Origin: Littorina saxatilis
Taxonomy: Eukaryota > Mollusca > Gastropoda > Littorinimorpha > Littorinidae
Direction: 5' to 3'
Assembly: GCF_037325665.1 (NCBI RefSeq)
Contig: NC_090246.1
Location: 56,686,435-56,750,434 of the forward strand
DNA: 64,000 nucleotides
Shown: piece after piece, positions 23,601 to 35,567 of the stretch
How positions within the stretch are numbered: position 1 is the first letter of the stretch
Layout of the letters: each line of letters starts with the position of its first letter
Position numbers and translations under genes: made by a program
The notes under the pieces: generated by a model
Seen by the model: only the letters and a program-made list of their open reading frames with translations
What the model was told of the DNA's origin: nothing
The model's database searches: none

Positions 23601-26600
23601 TGCACCCCGTATGTCGTAAGAGGCGACTAACGGATTCTGTTTCTCCTTTTACCCTTGTTAAGTGGTTCTTGTATAGAATATAGTCAATGTTTGTAAAGAT
23701 TTTAGTCAAGCAGTATGTAAGAAATGTTTAGTCCTTTGTACTGGAAACTTGCATTCTCCCAGTAAGGTCATATATTGTACTACGTTGCAAGCCCCTGGAG
23801 CAATTTTTTGATTAGTGCTTTTGTGAACAAGAAACACTTAACAAGTGGCTCTATCCCATCTCCCCCCTTTTCCCTATCCCATCTTCCCCCTTTCCCTCGT
23901 CGCGATATAACCTTCGTGGTTGAAAACGACGTTAAACACCAAATAAAGAAAGAAAGAAACATTTGGTGTACTCCACATAACATTTGCAGGGGCTCACATC
24001 CACGTCGGACATCGGACATACACGGATATTTTTTTCAAATGTCCCATACATTTTTCATGCAAGAGGACATATGTCCTATTGTTTTTGTCACAAAGTGGTC
24101 ATTGTCCGATTAAGCTTTCATTTGATCCGGACATTGTCAGTACTGTTCAATTTACAGTAGTTTGTTTTGCTATTTTATTGATGTTTTGCGAAGCGATGTG
24201 TCTCTGCAAGCAGACGAAACTTGGGTAGATTTTATGTGCTTTTTATAGAGAACAGCTTCCAAGAGTCTCAACTCTGAATGCTCCAAGCCGGTTGACAGTT
24301 GCCTCCCTTCGCGGTTTTTTTCTCCGAAAAAGCAACACGAAAATTGGTGCCAGAAAAAATGTCCTGTTGATTTATATTTGTTCAGGACAAATGTCCTATC
24401 ACTTTTGCATTGTCCAGGACATTTGTCCTATGCCACCTCTCATGGATGTGAGCCCCTGCATTTGAACATGGATGATTCAAACATGCTTCGCATGCGTCCG
24501 TTGCATCTTTTATTAAGTTTACCAATACATTTAAAATAAATGCTTCTTTCAATTTGTAATGACAAAAGCTGTAATCATTATGCAGAGTAATAAAGTTATT
24601 AAATTACATATTCTTACTCCGAATCACATAAAAGCATTGACGCAGTCTTACATGCTAAAGGTCTGAAAAAGGCTACCCGTCTTAAACAATTTTAAAGGGG
24701 AGCAACCCAACACAAAAAGTGTAAATACAGGTATGGCAATGACCACCTACCCGGGGAGTTACCTCCCATCCGGGTTACGTGACGTCACTTCCCCTGTAAA
24801 CACCACGTGTAACTTCATACGACATTTCAGCCTACAGCAGAGAGGTCGTCGAATTTTTTGGCTCCGTGTGTGGCTGAGTGCTGGTGTTTGTAAGGACACC
24901 CACCGGCCGCCTAACCCGTCTTAACGGCTTGCCTTTACGTGTTTGGTGAGCTCTTTCCATTTTGGTCATTATTTTGACAAGAATGTTGTTGTAGTTGCTG
25001 ACTTTTCGTCCGTTTTGCGGACTTGTGAAAATTTTTTCAGTAACGCATTTTGGGGCTCCGTGTTTGCTTGTCAGCTTGGCTGACGGCGAATGTGGCACGG
25101 CCTATACTTTGGTTAGGTAATCCTTATTTTACCTCTTTACTTGCCTTCTGCTTTGTTAGTTGGTAAGCGCTTCCTTTTTTAGTCATTAGTTTGACAGGAA
25201 GTTTGTTGTAGTTGCTAAATTTTTCGTCCGTTTGGACTTGTTAATTTTCAGTAACTCTTTGTTTTGCCGCCTGTTGTCTGCGTCAGCGCGTCTGACGGTG
25301 AGATAACATGGTTAGGTGTGTGTCATTGGTCTTTCAGACCATTGGCATTTGTTGTTGTTTCGTACTAAGCATGTATAACCGCTTTGTCCGTTACTTATTC
25401 TGCCCCAAATGAATTTGGGGGGCAGTTTAGCACGTCTGTGACGTGTCTTGCTTCTTGCTTTCCCTCTCTTGGCATCGGAGCGCGGCGCTCTGGTGTCTAT
25501 ACTGTTTGCTCTCTTTTTCCAGAGTTTCGCAGTTTGGGAGGGAAGATTGCAGCTTCACACGCCGTCTCCAGCGTTGTACTTCCGCCGGCGGCGGGTGACG
25601 GCCGCTCTTTGGCTTCCTGTCGGCCACGGCTTTCGGTCGCGGGCCTTCAGCTGCGTCTGCTGCCTCCTTGGGGCAGGGTTCATACGCTCCTTGAATCTCC
25701 TTGAATCTCCTTGAATTTTCAACCCCCCTTTTCAAGGACCTTGAATCTCCTTGAATTTGGAGAAAATGGTCATTCTTGTGTTTAACCTCCTTGAACCTCC
25801 TTGAATTCTGAAGTGCAGGCAAAAAAAAAAAATGTTAATATTAAAGTTTTTCAGCAATTTATATCGATTGTGTGCGTGTTGTGTGCAAGTCGTGTGTCGT
25901 CTGCCATCGTGCGAAGGGAAGTTGAAACCGATTACTTCCCCTTCATCCGGGTAGCTTTTAGCGCCATTTCTGAAGAAGCAGAGTGTCGATTCATTGTGAC
26001 AGCGTTTCAAGCCATCGCCGGTCGAAAATCGTAGTCATGCCGGGTGGAAAGTGCTTTTAAAAATTTTTGAATTTAAAAAAGTAAATAAATGTTTTTGTTT
26101 TACTTTACGTTTCTGGTTTGAGCTTTGAATGCATGGTTGATGAAAGTTTTTCCACGTGAACACCTATGCAATTTGACCTCCTTGAACTCCTTGAATACTC
26201 CTTGAAAACTCCTTGAATACTCCTTGAATTTCACTGTCAGGTGTCTGTATGAACCCTGTGGGGGGCATGGACGGTAAGTCGAACTGCTCCACTGGCTCTC
26301 GTGAAGCCACCGGACGCTCTCTTTTGAGCAACAGTTCTCGGTCGCAGGCTCACTACCTGCAAACTTCCTGCCCGTCAGGATATGCTGCTCGTCATAGTTC
26401 CGATCGTATAGCGAGTAGGGCTATGACTGAGCAATGGCGGCTTCCGCTTGCGGGAGTCGCGTTTCCGGGTTTACCCGGAGGCGAAGGTCAATCTGGCACA
26501 CCCACGAAGGTCCCTGCTGGTGTCGACTGCAAAACTTCCTGCTAGTCAGGATATGCTGCTCTTTCTAGGCCTGATCGCACAGCGTGTACGGCCGTGACTG

Positions 26601-29600
26601 AGCAATGGCGGCTTCCGCTTGCGGGAGTCGCGTTTCCGGGTTTACCCGGAGGCGAAGGTCAATCTGGCACACCCATGAAGGTCCCTGCTGGTGTCGACTG
26701 CAAAACTTCCTGCTAGTCAGGATATGCTGCTCTTTCTAGGCCTGATCGCACAGCGTGTACGGCCGTGACTGAGCAAGGGCGGCTTCCGCTTGCGGGAGTC
26801 GCGTTTCCGGGTTTTCCCGGAAGCGAAGGTCAATCTGGCACACCCACGAAGGTCCCTGCTGGTGTCGACTGTGGATTGGCCTTCGGGCCACCGGGCTTCC
26901 GGCCCCAGTCCTCGCAGCAGACGCTGCCGCTGTGTGCGGCTTCGTCCGTTGCTTAATCTTCTGCTCTTTCTAAGCCAGTTTGCATTGCTTACACGGCTGT
27001 GAATAGGCAAGGGCGGCTTCCGTTTTCGGGAGTCGCGTTTACGGGTTTTCCCGAAAACGAAGGTCCTCCATCCCGTGCACTCACAGAGGTCATGACTGGG
27101 GTTGACCGTTGACTGGTCTTCGGGCGTTCTGGCCTCGGCCTTTGTCATCGCAACAGGCGTTTCCGTTTATGCGGCTTCGTCCGTTGCTTTTCTGGCTCCG
27201 CCCGGAGTTGCCGTTCCTCCCCCTGCTGCTCCTATACGGAGGGCAGTGAGTGAGGAACAGGATACGTCCTACGGACATCCGGACAGTCTTCATTCCGGTT
27301 TACCGGGAGCATAGGTCCTCCTTTGCGATTACACTGTGTGTCTCTACTGGAGTTGACCGCGGACTAGCCTACGGGCGTTCGGTCTTCTGTCCTCAGTCCA
27401 CGCAACATTTGCTTCCGCATTGTGCGGTTTTGTCTGTTGCGTTTCCGGCTTTGTCCGGATGCTTTGTTCTTCTTCCTAACACTGTTAGCGAAGTGAGGAA
27501 CATCGGCTGGCCTATGGGCATGCAGGCTTTCAGCCTCGGCCGGGACGGTAGTCACTTCACTGGTCGGGTGTTGCGTCTACTGTCTATTCAGTTCTGGTGG
27601 CTTCGGATGTTACCTCCTCTTTGTCTTACCCTCTTATGGGAGGGGTGAGACAGGACGGTTTCCGGTTGAACGGGTTTCCGGTTTTCCGGTTATCCTGTTC
27701 AGTAGCTTTCCACTGGCAACTGTGACTTCGGTCAGTGTCAGTTCTCTGGGCTATTCTGTTATACAGGCTTTAGCCAGAGACCAGACACGTTCTGTCGAAT
27801 CTCTCGGCTTCTCTCAAGGCCTCGATGGAGATTACTTCCAGATTTTTTATGGAGGGACATTGGCTTCCTCTTTGGTTGCATTCAGCGATGTCGGACTTCC
27901 GTTCCGCGAAGGAGGAGTTTTTTCCTACTTCCGGTTCGATAGTCACCTTCAATGTGGGTACCATCTTCCGCGGGTTTTGGCTGGCCATCTCCTACCGGAA
28001 GTGGTATCCACGGGTTCCGGTTCTGCTACTCGGTTTTCACGGGTCAGTTCCGGAACAAGCACAGCCTCGGCTGTCTTCGGCTACACAGGCTTCGTCTTTT
28101 GTTTCTTCCTGTCATAGGAAGTTCTCTTGGCCGAAGCTGGGTCGGATTTTGCTGACGTCTTTGCTCTTCCGCGTACACCTTAATGGGAACGCAGGAATTT
28201 AGAGGAATTTGGACGTCAGTTTTTGGAATTTGCCTCTTTTTCGGGGATGGTCATCAGAGCGCTCTCGCGCTCTTTCCTGGAGTCACTGAACATTCCACGC
28301 TTAGTTTGTATCAGGACTCTGATGGCATCTCCACTCGTTTAGCCTAGCTAGGGCGAACGAAGAACAAAGAGGCTGTCCTCCCTTCACCTCTCTTTATAGT
28401 CGGGTGTAGGGAGGACTTGTTTCTCTCGCATGCTCAGGTCTCTGAGCAGGCTAGGAGGGACAATTGGGCTTTGACCGGAGTAGAGGGACCTGCTTTTTGA
28501 ACTTCGGTGTTTTTACCAGAAAAGAAAAGTAGATCCCGTGGGATAGAGATCAGCGGATCTCTGACTTCTCTCTACAAGGGTTAAAGCAGAGCTGGCCTCC
28601 TCACGGGAAGCAGGCTCAGGCCTCGGGACGTTTTCAGCAGGCGGCCATTGGGCAGTCTCTGTCTGATTCTCGAGGATTAGATCTCCTTTGGGCAGGGAGA
28701 AGGGCAGCCTTAGCAGCAAGCCTCTCTCCCCAAGGAAGTGCCCCCGGTCACACCCCCCCCCCCCTCCGCCCTCCACTTTGGTGAGGGCGGGGCGGGTCTT
28801 CTCCTTGCAAGTTGTCATTGGATGGTCTCTGTACACAGCCAATAGTTTGTGGGAGTGGTGAGGTCGGGGGACTCCCGTTGATCTAATGAGTGCATATTTG
28901 TTTATGCGTCAGCCGATCCTTTCACAGTGATCTAGGCCCATCAGTCGAGCACCCGCTGAGGTCTCTTCTGGTCGGTGCTAGCGCTGTCCTTCGGTTTTAC
29001 AGCTTCAGGCCTCAGTTGTGTAACAGCAGTTCAGTCACGGGCTGCTGCAGTGGCACTTCCGGTTTTACCGGAGAGGTTGTTTCTTTCACAGACGCTTCAT
29101 TGGTACGTCTGAGTTTCGGAACAGCGGCTGACCTTAGGGCATCCAGGGTTTTTTAGCCTCGGCTGGTGCAACAGCCATTCCACCTGTGGGCGGGATGGTT
29201 GTTGTTTTCCCTGTTCTTGTGGCTTCGGACTTCGACTTTCTTTCCTTTATTTCATCTTAGGCAGGAGATGAGATAGGACGATTTCCGTTTGAGTGGGGCT
29301 GCTGTTTTCAGGCTTCCCCGTTCTTCTCAGTTTGCCACAAGCTGCTGGACTTGGTCCTGCGCGTCTTTCGCAGAGTCTGACTCCGTCCTTCTCTAGCGAT
29401 CAGACGTGTTCTGGTGTTTCGTCCAAACTTAAGTTGCGCTTGAGTTGGCCTCGGAAGTAACATTCAGTTTTTCCTGAGGGGACATTGTCTTTGGCAATGC
29501 TTGTTGGAGGAGTCATTCTTTGTGGCTTATCTCCTCTCTCAGGTTTTTGGCTACGAAGTTTACTTGGGGTTTTTGAATTTCCTTCATTTACCTTCAAGCA

Positions 29601-32600
29601 GACTGTTCTGTAACACTCTGGTTTTTAGTCATTGTGTTTTGGGTCACCGGTCACTTCAGCAGCAGTCGTCCGCGACAGCTGCTTCCAGTTTCGGCCGGAA
29701 GTAAGAGGTTCACTGGCTAGTGCACAGGCTACTGTCACGTCCGGTTCGAGCTTCGACTTACGTCAGCAGTCGTCCGCGACAGCTGCTTCCAGCTTCGGCC
29801 GGAAGTAAGAGGTTCACCAGCTAGTGCACAGGCTACTGTCACGTTCGGTTCGAACTTCGACTTATGTCAGCAGTCGTCCGCGACAGCTGTTTCCAGTTTC
29901 GGCCGGAAGTAAGAGGTTCACTGGCTAGTGTACAGGTTACTGTCACGTCCGGTTCGAGCTTCGACTTACGTCAGCAGTCGTCCGCGACAGCTGCTTCCAG
30001 CTTCGGCCGGAAGTAAGAGGTTCACCGGCTAGTGCACAGGCTACTGTCACGCCCGGTTCGAGCTTCGACTTACGTCAGCAGTCGTCCACGACAGCTGCTT
30101 CCAGTTTCGGCTGGAAGTAAGAGGTTCACAGACTTGGGCTTCACGCCATTCCTAAGTTTGATTACTTTGGCGTGATCGTCTTATGGTCGCCGCGAGGTTT
30201 GTCCCTCACCTCACTGATCGGACTACCTTACGCATAGATCGTTTTTCGGTGCATGTGCATTTCCTTCCATCCGAAAGGGGGGGGGGGGGGGGCAGCTTGT
30301 CTTTCCCTCTCTACTCGGCTCGGCTTTATCCAAGGCTGGGTTCTCTTTCTGGGTCGCTTGGTCCAGGAGATTGGAAGAAGTGCTGGGCACACATTTCTGG
30401 CTCTCTGATGTCGTCTTTCGCAACTTTTGCCTGAGAGACATCACGACTGTCAATCAGGATAGTTCTCAGGTCCTTTTCTGCTTTTTGGCAGCGGGCCAGT
30501 TCCTGGCAAGGGTTAGAGTGAGTTCGTTTTTCTTTCTCACTGGGCCCTTTTCCTGACCTTTTGGCAGCAGGCCAGGTTTTTGGCAAGGTTTTAAGAGTGT
30601 GTTTGGTTTTTCATTCCCACCGCCTTGTTGAAGCTATCTGCTTTTATGTGATTCGGAGTAAGAATATGTAATTTAATCGAAAATTTTTAAGTAAATTTTC
30701 ATTTCATTAATATACTTACCCGAATCACATAGTGTATTCCCTCCCGCCAACCCCGCATATGATTTTTTAGTCTATTAAGTCGTATGAAGTTACACGTGGT
30801 GTTTACAGGGGAAGTGACGTCACGTAACCCGGATGGGAGGTAACTCCCCGGGTAGGTGGTCATTGCCATGCCTGTATTTACACTTTTTGTGTTGGGTTGC
30901 TCCCCTTTAAAATTGTTTAAGACGGGTAGCCTTTTTCAGACCTTAAGCATGTAAGACTGCGTCAATGCTTTTATGTGATTCGGGTAAGTATATTAATGAA
31001 ATGAAAATTTACTTAAAAATTTTCGATTTTAATCATTAAAAGAAACAGAAAAAACCAGTCTTAAGAATCTTTCTCGTCGTATTTTTTTTCACTGACCGTA
31101 CTGATCATATTTTAGACAATCAAGCGTACAAGATACGCCGAAATCGTATTGGTTCCCAGGTCTGTTTTTCATAGCAAGAGGAGAAAAGGGTAACATCTTG
31201 TTCTGTAAATTCAGTCTGTGTTTATATGCGCATGGTAATGATCTTCAGTGTCGTCTGTGTCGAGCAGCATCAAACTTATACACAAAGTACTGTATGCGTG
31301 CTTGTGCATGTATTTAAAGAAAAAAGTGGATACTGTTAATATGCATGTAGTAGACACATGGAACATTATTTCTGTTAACACTTGAAGTTTATATTTGCAG
31401 GCACACCATTTTTGCTAGCAACACCTCATCGCTACCCATCAGAGACATCGCTGAATCTACAAATCGACTTGATCGCTTTGGAGGTCTCCATTTTTTCAAC
31501 CCTGTGCCAATGATGAAGCTGGTGGAGGTGAGATGAATGTAGGACAGTTACTTTGTATGCTAGTGTACTGATATAGTAGTTGTTGTATCTGAATGTGATT
31601 GGCATTTTAATTTGTCTCCTTAGTACTCTTTTAGCACCTTTGTACTTTATGTAGCTGTTTTATGTACATGAACACAGTAGACCTGATACATTGAGAGAGT
31701 TACATGAAGGGACTCCAGAGAACTGTTTCAAACGTCTGTACAATGTATCTGCTTTTAATGTTTTGGTGCGAGTTTTGATTTCAACATACTGTTTTTCTCA
31801 GGTTGTGAAAATCCCAGAAACCAGCAATGAAACATTTGAGCGCCTTGTTCAGCTGGGAAAGGCAATGGGCAAAACAACAGTGGATTGCAAGGTACCCTTA
31901 GCATTTTTGTATAGCCAACGTTATATGCCTACACTTTGTTACAGTGGAGAATTTCTTCATCTCATGTGTGTAACTTCTGATGTGAGAATTAAGAAACCAA
32001 TTGATAATTATGTGCTTTTGCATTGGTCATGCATAACTGCATAACTTAGCGGGAATTGGTTTAGCTTTTTTTATGAGTGTGTATTTGTGTGTACATGATA
32101 GCACTAGTGAAAATGTGCATCCTTACTCTTGATTTAATGTTGGTTTGTGAAGACTGAACTATTTTTATACTTTTGAATGAATGCACTTTTTCCCCTAACC
32201 AGAGACATAGATAGAAGAGATGCGAAGCGCTGTCTTCCCGCTTGCGTTATCTTCGCCTACGGCAGGGGCAAGTAATCCTCCCACTGGCGCCAAGCTCGCG
32301 TTATATTCGCCTACGGCAGGGGCAAGTAATCCTCCCACTGGCGCCAAGTGTTGTGTTTTTAAAGAGTTATAACTGTTTCATAGAAAATCATAGATAATAA
32401 AACATGCAAATTGTTAATTATTTGCACTCAAGAGAAACAGAAAATCACAACAAGAAGATTATTGCATCATTTGGTGATTAGAAGATGAATCCTAAAGTAA
32501 GCAATTTCGCTCATTTCTCCTTAAAAACTTTTTTTCCACACGCCAGTGTAAGTGCGAGAACCGCTTGAGTGAGATTTAAAAGCATCAAATTTAATTACAG

Positions 32601-35416
32601 CGCGTCAAAAATTATACAAACAGATTAATGTATACACCAGTAATGCATTTGCCAGCTAAGGGAAAGCAAAGTTGCGCACAAAAGAAAATATTAGCTCCCA
32701 AACATTGCCTCCACGCACAATGGACTTAGAAACAATGGCCGCAAGAACCGAAGGAACCGTTTTTAACTCACTTCGGGAACCCAATCCTCTCAAATGCGTT
32801 CGTGTGCACACTATTGAAGCTACAGAATAGGAATCAAGTTTACTTACCACTGATATCTCTCGTCTGAAGCTGGATATATCCAAAGAAATATGACAGAAAA
32901 GCACTTCAAATCGGTGTCAGAGAGCAAGCAAACAACAACGTATGGGATGATGGCTAACAATCGCGCGAGGTCACGCTGACCGAGCGCCGCGGTAACCCAA
33001 GAGTTCACGCGAGCGGCCCTCGCTTTGCATCTCTGTATGTATGTCTCTGCCCTAACAAACAAACAAAACATGAAGGATTTTTGGTTTATTTTTCAAGGAC
33101 ACTCCAGGATTCATTGTCAACCGCCTGCTAGTCCCTTACATGATGGAGGCTGTTCGCATGTTGGAGAGGGGTATGTTCAATGGACAGAAAGTTGGGACTC
33201 AGTTTTTCTGGCCAATGAAAAAAACAACCATACAAAGGATACAAATTTGGCCAATTTCTTTTTGTCATTGGTTTTTCTGTCATGCACATTCAATGTTATA
33301 GTACAGTGGTACCTCTCTATAACGACTTTAAAAATGTAACCGAAATTCGGTCGTATTATGGAGGGGTCGTATTATGGAGGATGGTTTTGTTATGTCCGGG
33401 TCCGTCAATGATCCGGAATGACATTGGCGTTTTGATTGATTCCGCCCACAAAGTAATGTTATTCTTTCCTTAAACGATTATGGTAACCTGTTTTCTAATT
33501 CAATTAATTACCCACACAGTTTTCTTGCTTGCTTAATCAAGCCCCGTAACTACTCGTGGGTTAAGGTTTGAAATAAACAAGCTGAGGTCGAACGAAAGCA
33601 TGCGGTCCCAAAACATGCACATCGATGTCGATACCAGCTACTAATCATAGTCATACGATACCCAGCAACGATTTGGTTGAAAACAAAGAAAAGTGTCCCA
33701 AACGCAAGGAACAAAACGAATAAGAACTGCGGCAGTGTGTTGAAACTGATGTAAAATTGTAGCCAAAAGCGTCAGTTTTCACGAAACTTGACTCACTCAT
33801 TCAACTTGGGGACAACTGCACTACGGACTGTCCACAGAGTTGAGTAATTTAGGACACGTACTCCACTACTCACCTTCAAACTTCACTGACGGGATTCTGA
33901 GAAGAATTTATTGATTCAAACGAACGCGTGGTTGTATATCGCGTCATTCGGTCACGGATCGGGGAAAACCAAGAACAGTTCCAGATTTCAAAACCCATGT
34001 TCGTCGGCCGCCATTGTTAGCTAGACCGAAAATGTTACACACGCTTTGCATACGTACATCGCAAAATGACATGACGTCACCACAACTTTCGGTTTTGGTT
34101 CGATGATCGGATTGCTTTCATAACGTTTCTGTAACTTTGCGTGTTTAAAAGGTAGGAGTTCCTGCACAGTTCTTTGCAAAATGAAGCAGACATCTGGCGA
34201 ATGACCTTTATCTATTCAAAATAAAGTAATGACCTGAAATAGAAACGAAAAACCATGGCTTCAGCCGTTAGCGTGCCGAAGTGATATACACGGACAGGAT
34301 TTCAGCACGTGTTTGTGTCCGTATCGCTTACTCACTCGACTGGAGATATAAGTCAGAGTAAACCAACCCCGTGATAATTTTGGGAAAAGTCGTTATAAGT
34401 CCACGTTTGGACGGTCGTATGTCGTAATAGAGAGGGGGACGTAATATGGAGGTGAGAAATAAGACAAAGAAGGAGAAAAAATCCGTCAGAGAAAAGTCCG
34501 TCGTATTATTGAGGGACCCGTAAAAGAGAGGGGTGGTATAGGGAGGTACCACTGTAGTACAGGGCCAACTGTGTTTGTCTCTAATCAAAAATTAAAGTGT
34601 CCAATTTGTTTTCAGCTGTGCTGCATGTAAGCATTGTAGATATGGTCTCATGGCAGGTTACCATGATTTATAGAATATGAAGAAACAACCAAAAAAGGTG
34701 TTACTTGTATGTCAACATTTTGATGGTTTTAGGATGGTGGTTATGTTGATGAAGCGTTTGTCTTTTGAACTTGTTTTTGGCTTTGTTCCAATCAGGTGAT
34801 GCCAGTGCACGTGACATCGACACAGCCATGAAGTTGGGTGCTGGCTATCCCATGGGGCCCTTTGAGCTGGCTGACTATGTAGGACTGGACACAACTAAAT
34901 TCATCATTGATGGTACAGTCATTTTTTTGGCGTCGTGCTGTTTTGCAGTATTGTCAAACTTTCAGGCAAACAGTGTTACCTCAGTTTTTCTGGCTGCGGA
35001 TAGCTGAAGCTTCGTGCCAAGGGACTGACTGACTGACTGACTAATGGGGGATTGCTGTCCAAAGATACTGTGGATCTGTAACGGATACAAACCCAAATCA
35101 TGTTTGTTAAAACCCCCAGTACCTTTGGACAGTAATACCCTGTTGGTCAGCCAGTCAGGGATTGACTATAGAATGATATAAAGTCTTTTTCATTTGGAAG
35201 TTTCTGGTTACCCTTTGTGTCGCACCTTGACAGGTACCACAAACGGGCATGATGTCTGCATCTAGATACTTGCTACTGTTTATGTTTTTAGGTTGGTCCA
35301 AGAAATACCCAGACGTGCAGATCTTCCAGGAGAGCCCGTATGTGAACAAACTGGTGGCTGACGGAAAGCTTGGGAAGAAAACAGGAGAAGGCTTCTACAA
35401 GTACGACAAAAAATGA
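20665..35416 (+). CDS. HADH: Mitochondrial 3-hydroxyacyl-CoA dehydrogenase (SCHAD), complete, 8 exons
   Basis: Exons 20665-20781, 22425-22553, 23066-23223, 31401-31527, 31802-31891, 33098-33170, 34796-34912, 35292-35416; 936 bp, 311 aa plus stop (human HADH is 314 aa). The enzyme oxidises L-3-hydroxyacyl-CoA to 3-ketoacyl-CoA with NAD+ in matrix beta-oxidation. A short Arg/Ser-containing presequence precedes the Rossmann motif [13 protein letters not shown] (about residues 27-39). [14 protein letters not shown] follows (NAD-binding acidic residue), then [17 protein letters not shown] (about 141-146), and GLHFFNPVP with catalytic His165 and Glu177 of KLVE, the family's 12-residue spacing. The C-terminal domain begins [18 protein letters not shown] and includes [20 protein letters not shown]; the end is [14 protein letters not shown]. 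The ATG is chosen because it heads the presequence with no upstream in-frame alternative seen. Introns are swollen by transposons, above all intron 3 (8.2 kb). AATAAA at 35960 is a candidate polyadenylation signal. Confidence 0.97.
21068..21807. mobile_element. piggyBac-like MITE in HADH intron 1
   Basis: 740 bp bounded by TTAA at both ends (21068-21071 and 21804-21807), the target typical of piggyBac-type elements. Long inverted repeats of about 145 bp: left GCACAGTAAGCCTCCCGTAA, right TTTACGGGAGGCTTACTGTG, continuing through TGTCAGGCTTTTACACACAG, CCATTTGAACGCTCACCAAA and CGGGAACATCCTAGGTGCCC. The left end lacks two bases present at the right (TTAAAGGCAC versus TTAAGCAC). The 89-codon reading frame between the arms resembles nothing I know. 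Confidence 0.75.
23590..23956 (+). mobile_element. SINE, copy 2 (5' truncated) in HADH intron 3
   Basis: Starts near GTATGTCGTAAGAGGCGACT and ends with GAAAACGACGTTAAACACCA, AATAAAGAAAGAAAG. It matches the SINE at 18258-18632 but lacks its head. A short interruption repeats the TCCCATCTTCCCCCTTTCCC phrase. The overlapping reading frames here are not genes. Confidence 0.7.
23987..24458. mobile_element. hAT-like MITE in HADH intron 3
   Basis: 472 bp with terminal inverted repeats CAGGGGCTCACATCCACG and CATGGATGTGAGCCCCTG, flanked by an exact 6-bp direct repeat CATTTG (23981-23986 and 24459-24464). CAGGGG ends suggest hAT, although hAT duplications are usually 8 bp. The interior has inverted phrases GGACATATGTCCTAT and GGACAAATGTCCTAT. 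It follows the SINE by 30 bp. Confidence 0.7.
25674..26258. mobile_element. hAT-like MITE nested in DIRS-like element B
   Basis: 585 bp with ends CAGGGTTCATACGCTCC and GTGTCTGTATGAACCCTG. Subterminal clusters of CTCCTTGAAT or ACTCCTTGAA occur at both sides (25686-25806 and 26179-26230), in the same orientation on each side rather than inverted. A CAGGG start suggests hAT. Flanking G-rich bases (CCTTGGGG and TGGGGGGC) make an 8-bp target duplication plausible but imperfect. Confidence 0.6.
26390..26905 (+). repeat. 171-bp tandem repeat in DIRS-like element B
   Basis: Three close copies with a 171-bp period (57 codons): GACTGAGCAA starts at 26425, 26596 and 26767. Each contains GGCTTCCGCTTGCGGGAGTC, CGTTTCCGGGTT and TCCCTGCTGGTGTCGACTG. 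A diverged further unit is near 27000-27110. The period being a multiple of three suggests it expanded while part of a coding region. Confidence 0.85.
29640..30130 (+). repeat. 104-bp tandem repeat in DIRS-like element B
   Basis: Five units with an exact 104-bp period; AGCAGTCGTCC starts at 29661, 29765, 29869, 29973 and 30077. Each contains ACAGCTGCTTCCAG, CGGCCGGAAGTAAGAGGTTC and GGTTCGAGCTTCGACTTA with scattered point differences. There are no spacers of variable sequence, so this is a satellite-like array and not CRISPR. Confidence 0.9.
32200..33049. mobile_element. hAT-like MITE just upstream of HADH exon 6
   Basis: 850 bp with ends CAGAGACATAGATAGAAGAG and its inverse CTCTGTATGTATGTCTCTG, flanked by the 7-bp direct repeat CCCTAAC (32193-32199 and 33050-33056). 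Inside, a unit of about 54 bp (TCGCCTACGGCAGGGGCAAG, TAATCCTCCCACTGGCGCCA) is duplicated at 32246-32348. The right end lies only 48 bp from the acceptor of HADH exon 6, so it replaces most of the upstream intron context. Confidence 0.7.
33304..34554. mobile_element. pogo/Tigger-like MITE in HADH intron 6
   Basis: 1251 bp with ends CAGTGGTACCTCTCTATAAC and CTATACCACCCC-type sequence ending GGTACCACTG, each flanked by TA (33302-33303 and 34555-34556), the pogo/mariner target. Subterminal phrases GTCGTATTATGGAGG (left) and GTAATATGGAGG, GTCGTATTATTGAGGG (right) repeat. No transposase reading frame is visible. Confidence 0.7.
35020..35160. repeat. Imperfect hairpin repeat in HADH intron 7
   Basis: GACTGACTGACTGACTAATG with ATTGCTGTCCAAAGATACTG at the left and CAGTACCTTTGGACAGTAAT with GGTCAGCCAGTC at the right form an imperfect inverted repeat of about 40 bp per arm. 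Probably a small foldback element. Confidence 0.5.
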
Positions 35417-35567
35417 ACACTGTTTATGTATACGAGGTGTTATGTGGCTGTAGCTGGACGGAGTGTGTCTTTGAACCTTTCCATTAGGCAGGATATTCCT
35501 GTTAGAAATTGGTCTTAAAATTCGACTTACCTCGTAATAAACTATTTTCGGAAATAACTCCATGGGG

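Larger units (their letters stand above)
24601..31028 (+). mobile_element. DIRS-like element B in HADH intron 3
   Basis: 6.4 kb. Inverted terminal repeats at about 24601-24823 and 30780-31028 share CCGGATGGGAGGTAACTCCC, GACGTCACGTAACCCGGATG and AAGTTACACGTGGTGTTTAC; a single mismatch stands out in the parts I compared, so the insertion is young. An internal complementary region (30640-30732) joins the complements of the two outer ends, the DIRS arrangement. No reverse transcriptase or recombinase is recognisable; the interior is TTCCGG-rich with two tandem arrays and a nested MITE. It is best described as a decayed or non-autonomous member. Its outer ends resemble those of element C (TTAATATACTTAC, AAATTTTCGATT) more than those of A. 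Confidence 0.75.

Noticed and set aside
23199-23683. Overlapping plus-strand frames of 113 and 138 codons in HADH intron 3
   Set aside because: They run through a pyrimidine-rich stretch and a SINE fragment and show no recognisable domain.
29640-30130. CRISPR-like array
   Set aside because: The repeats are 104 bp, contiguous, with no unique spacers; the genome is eukaryotic.
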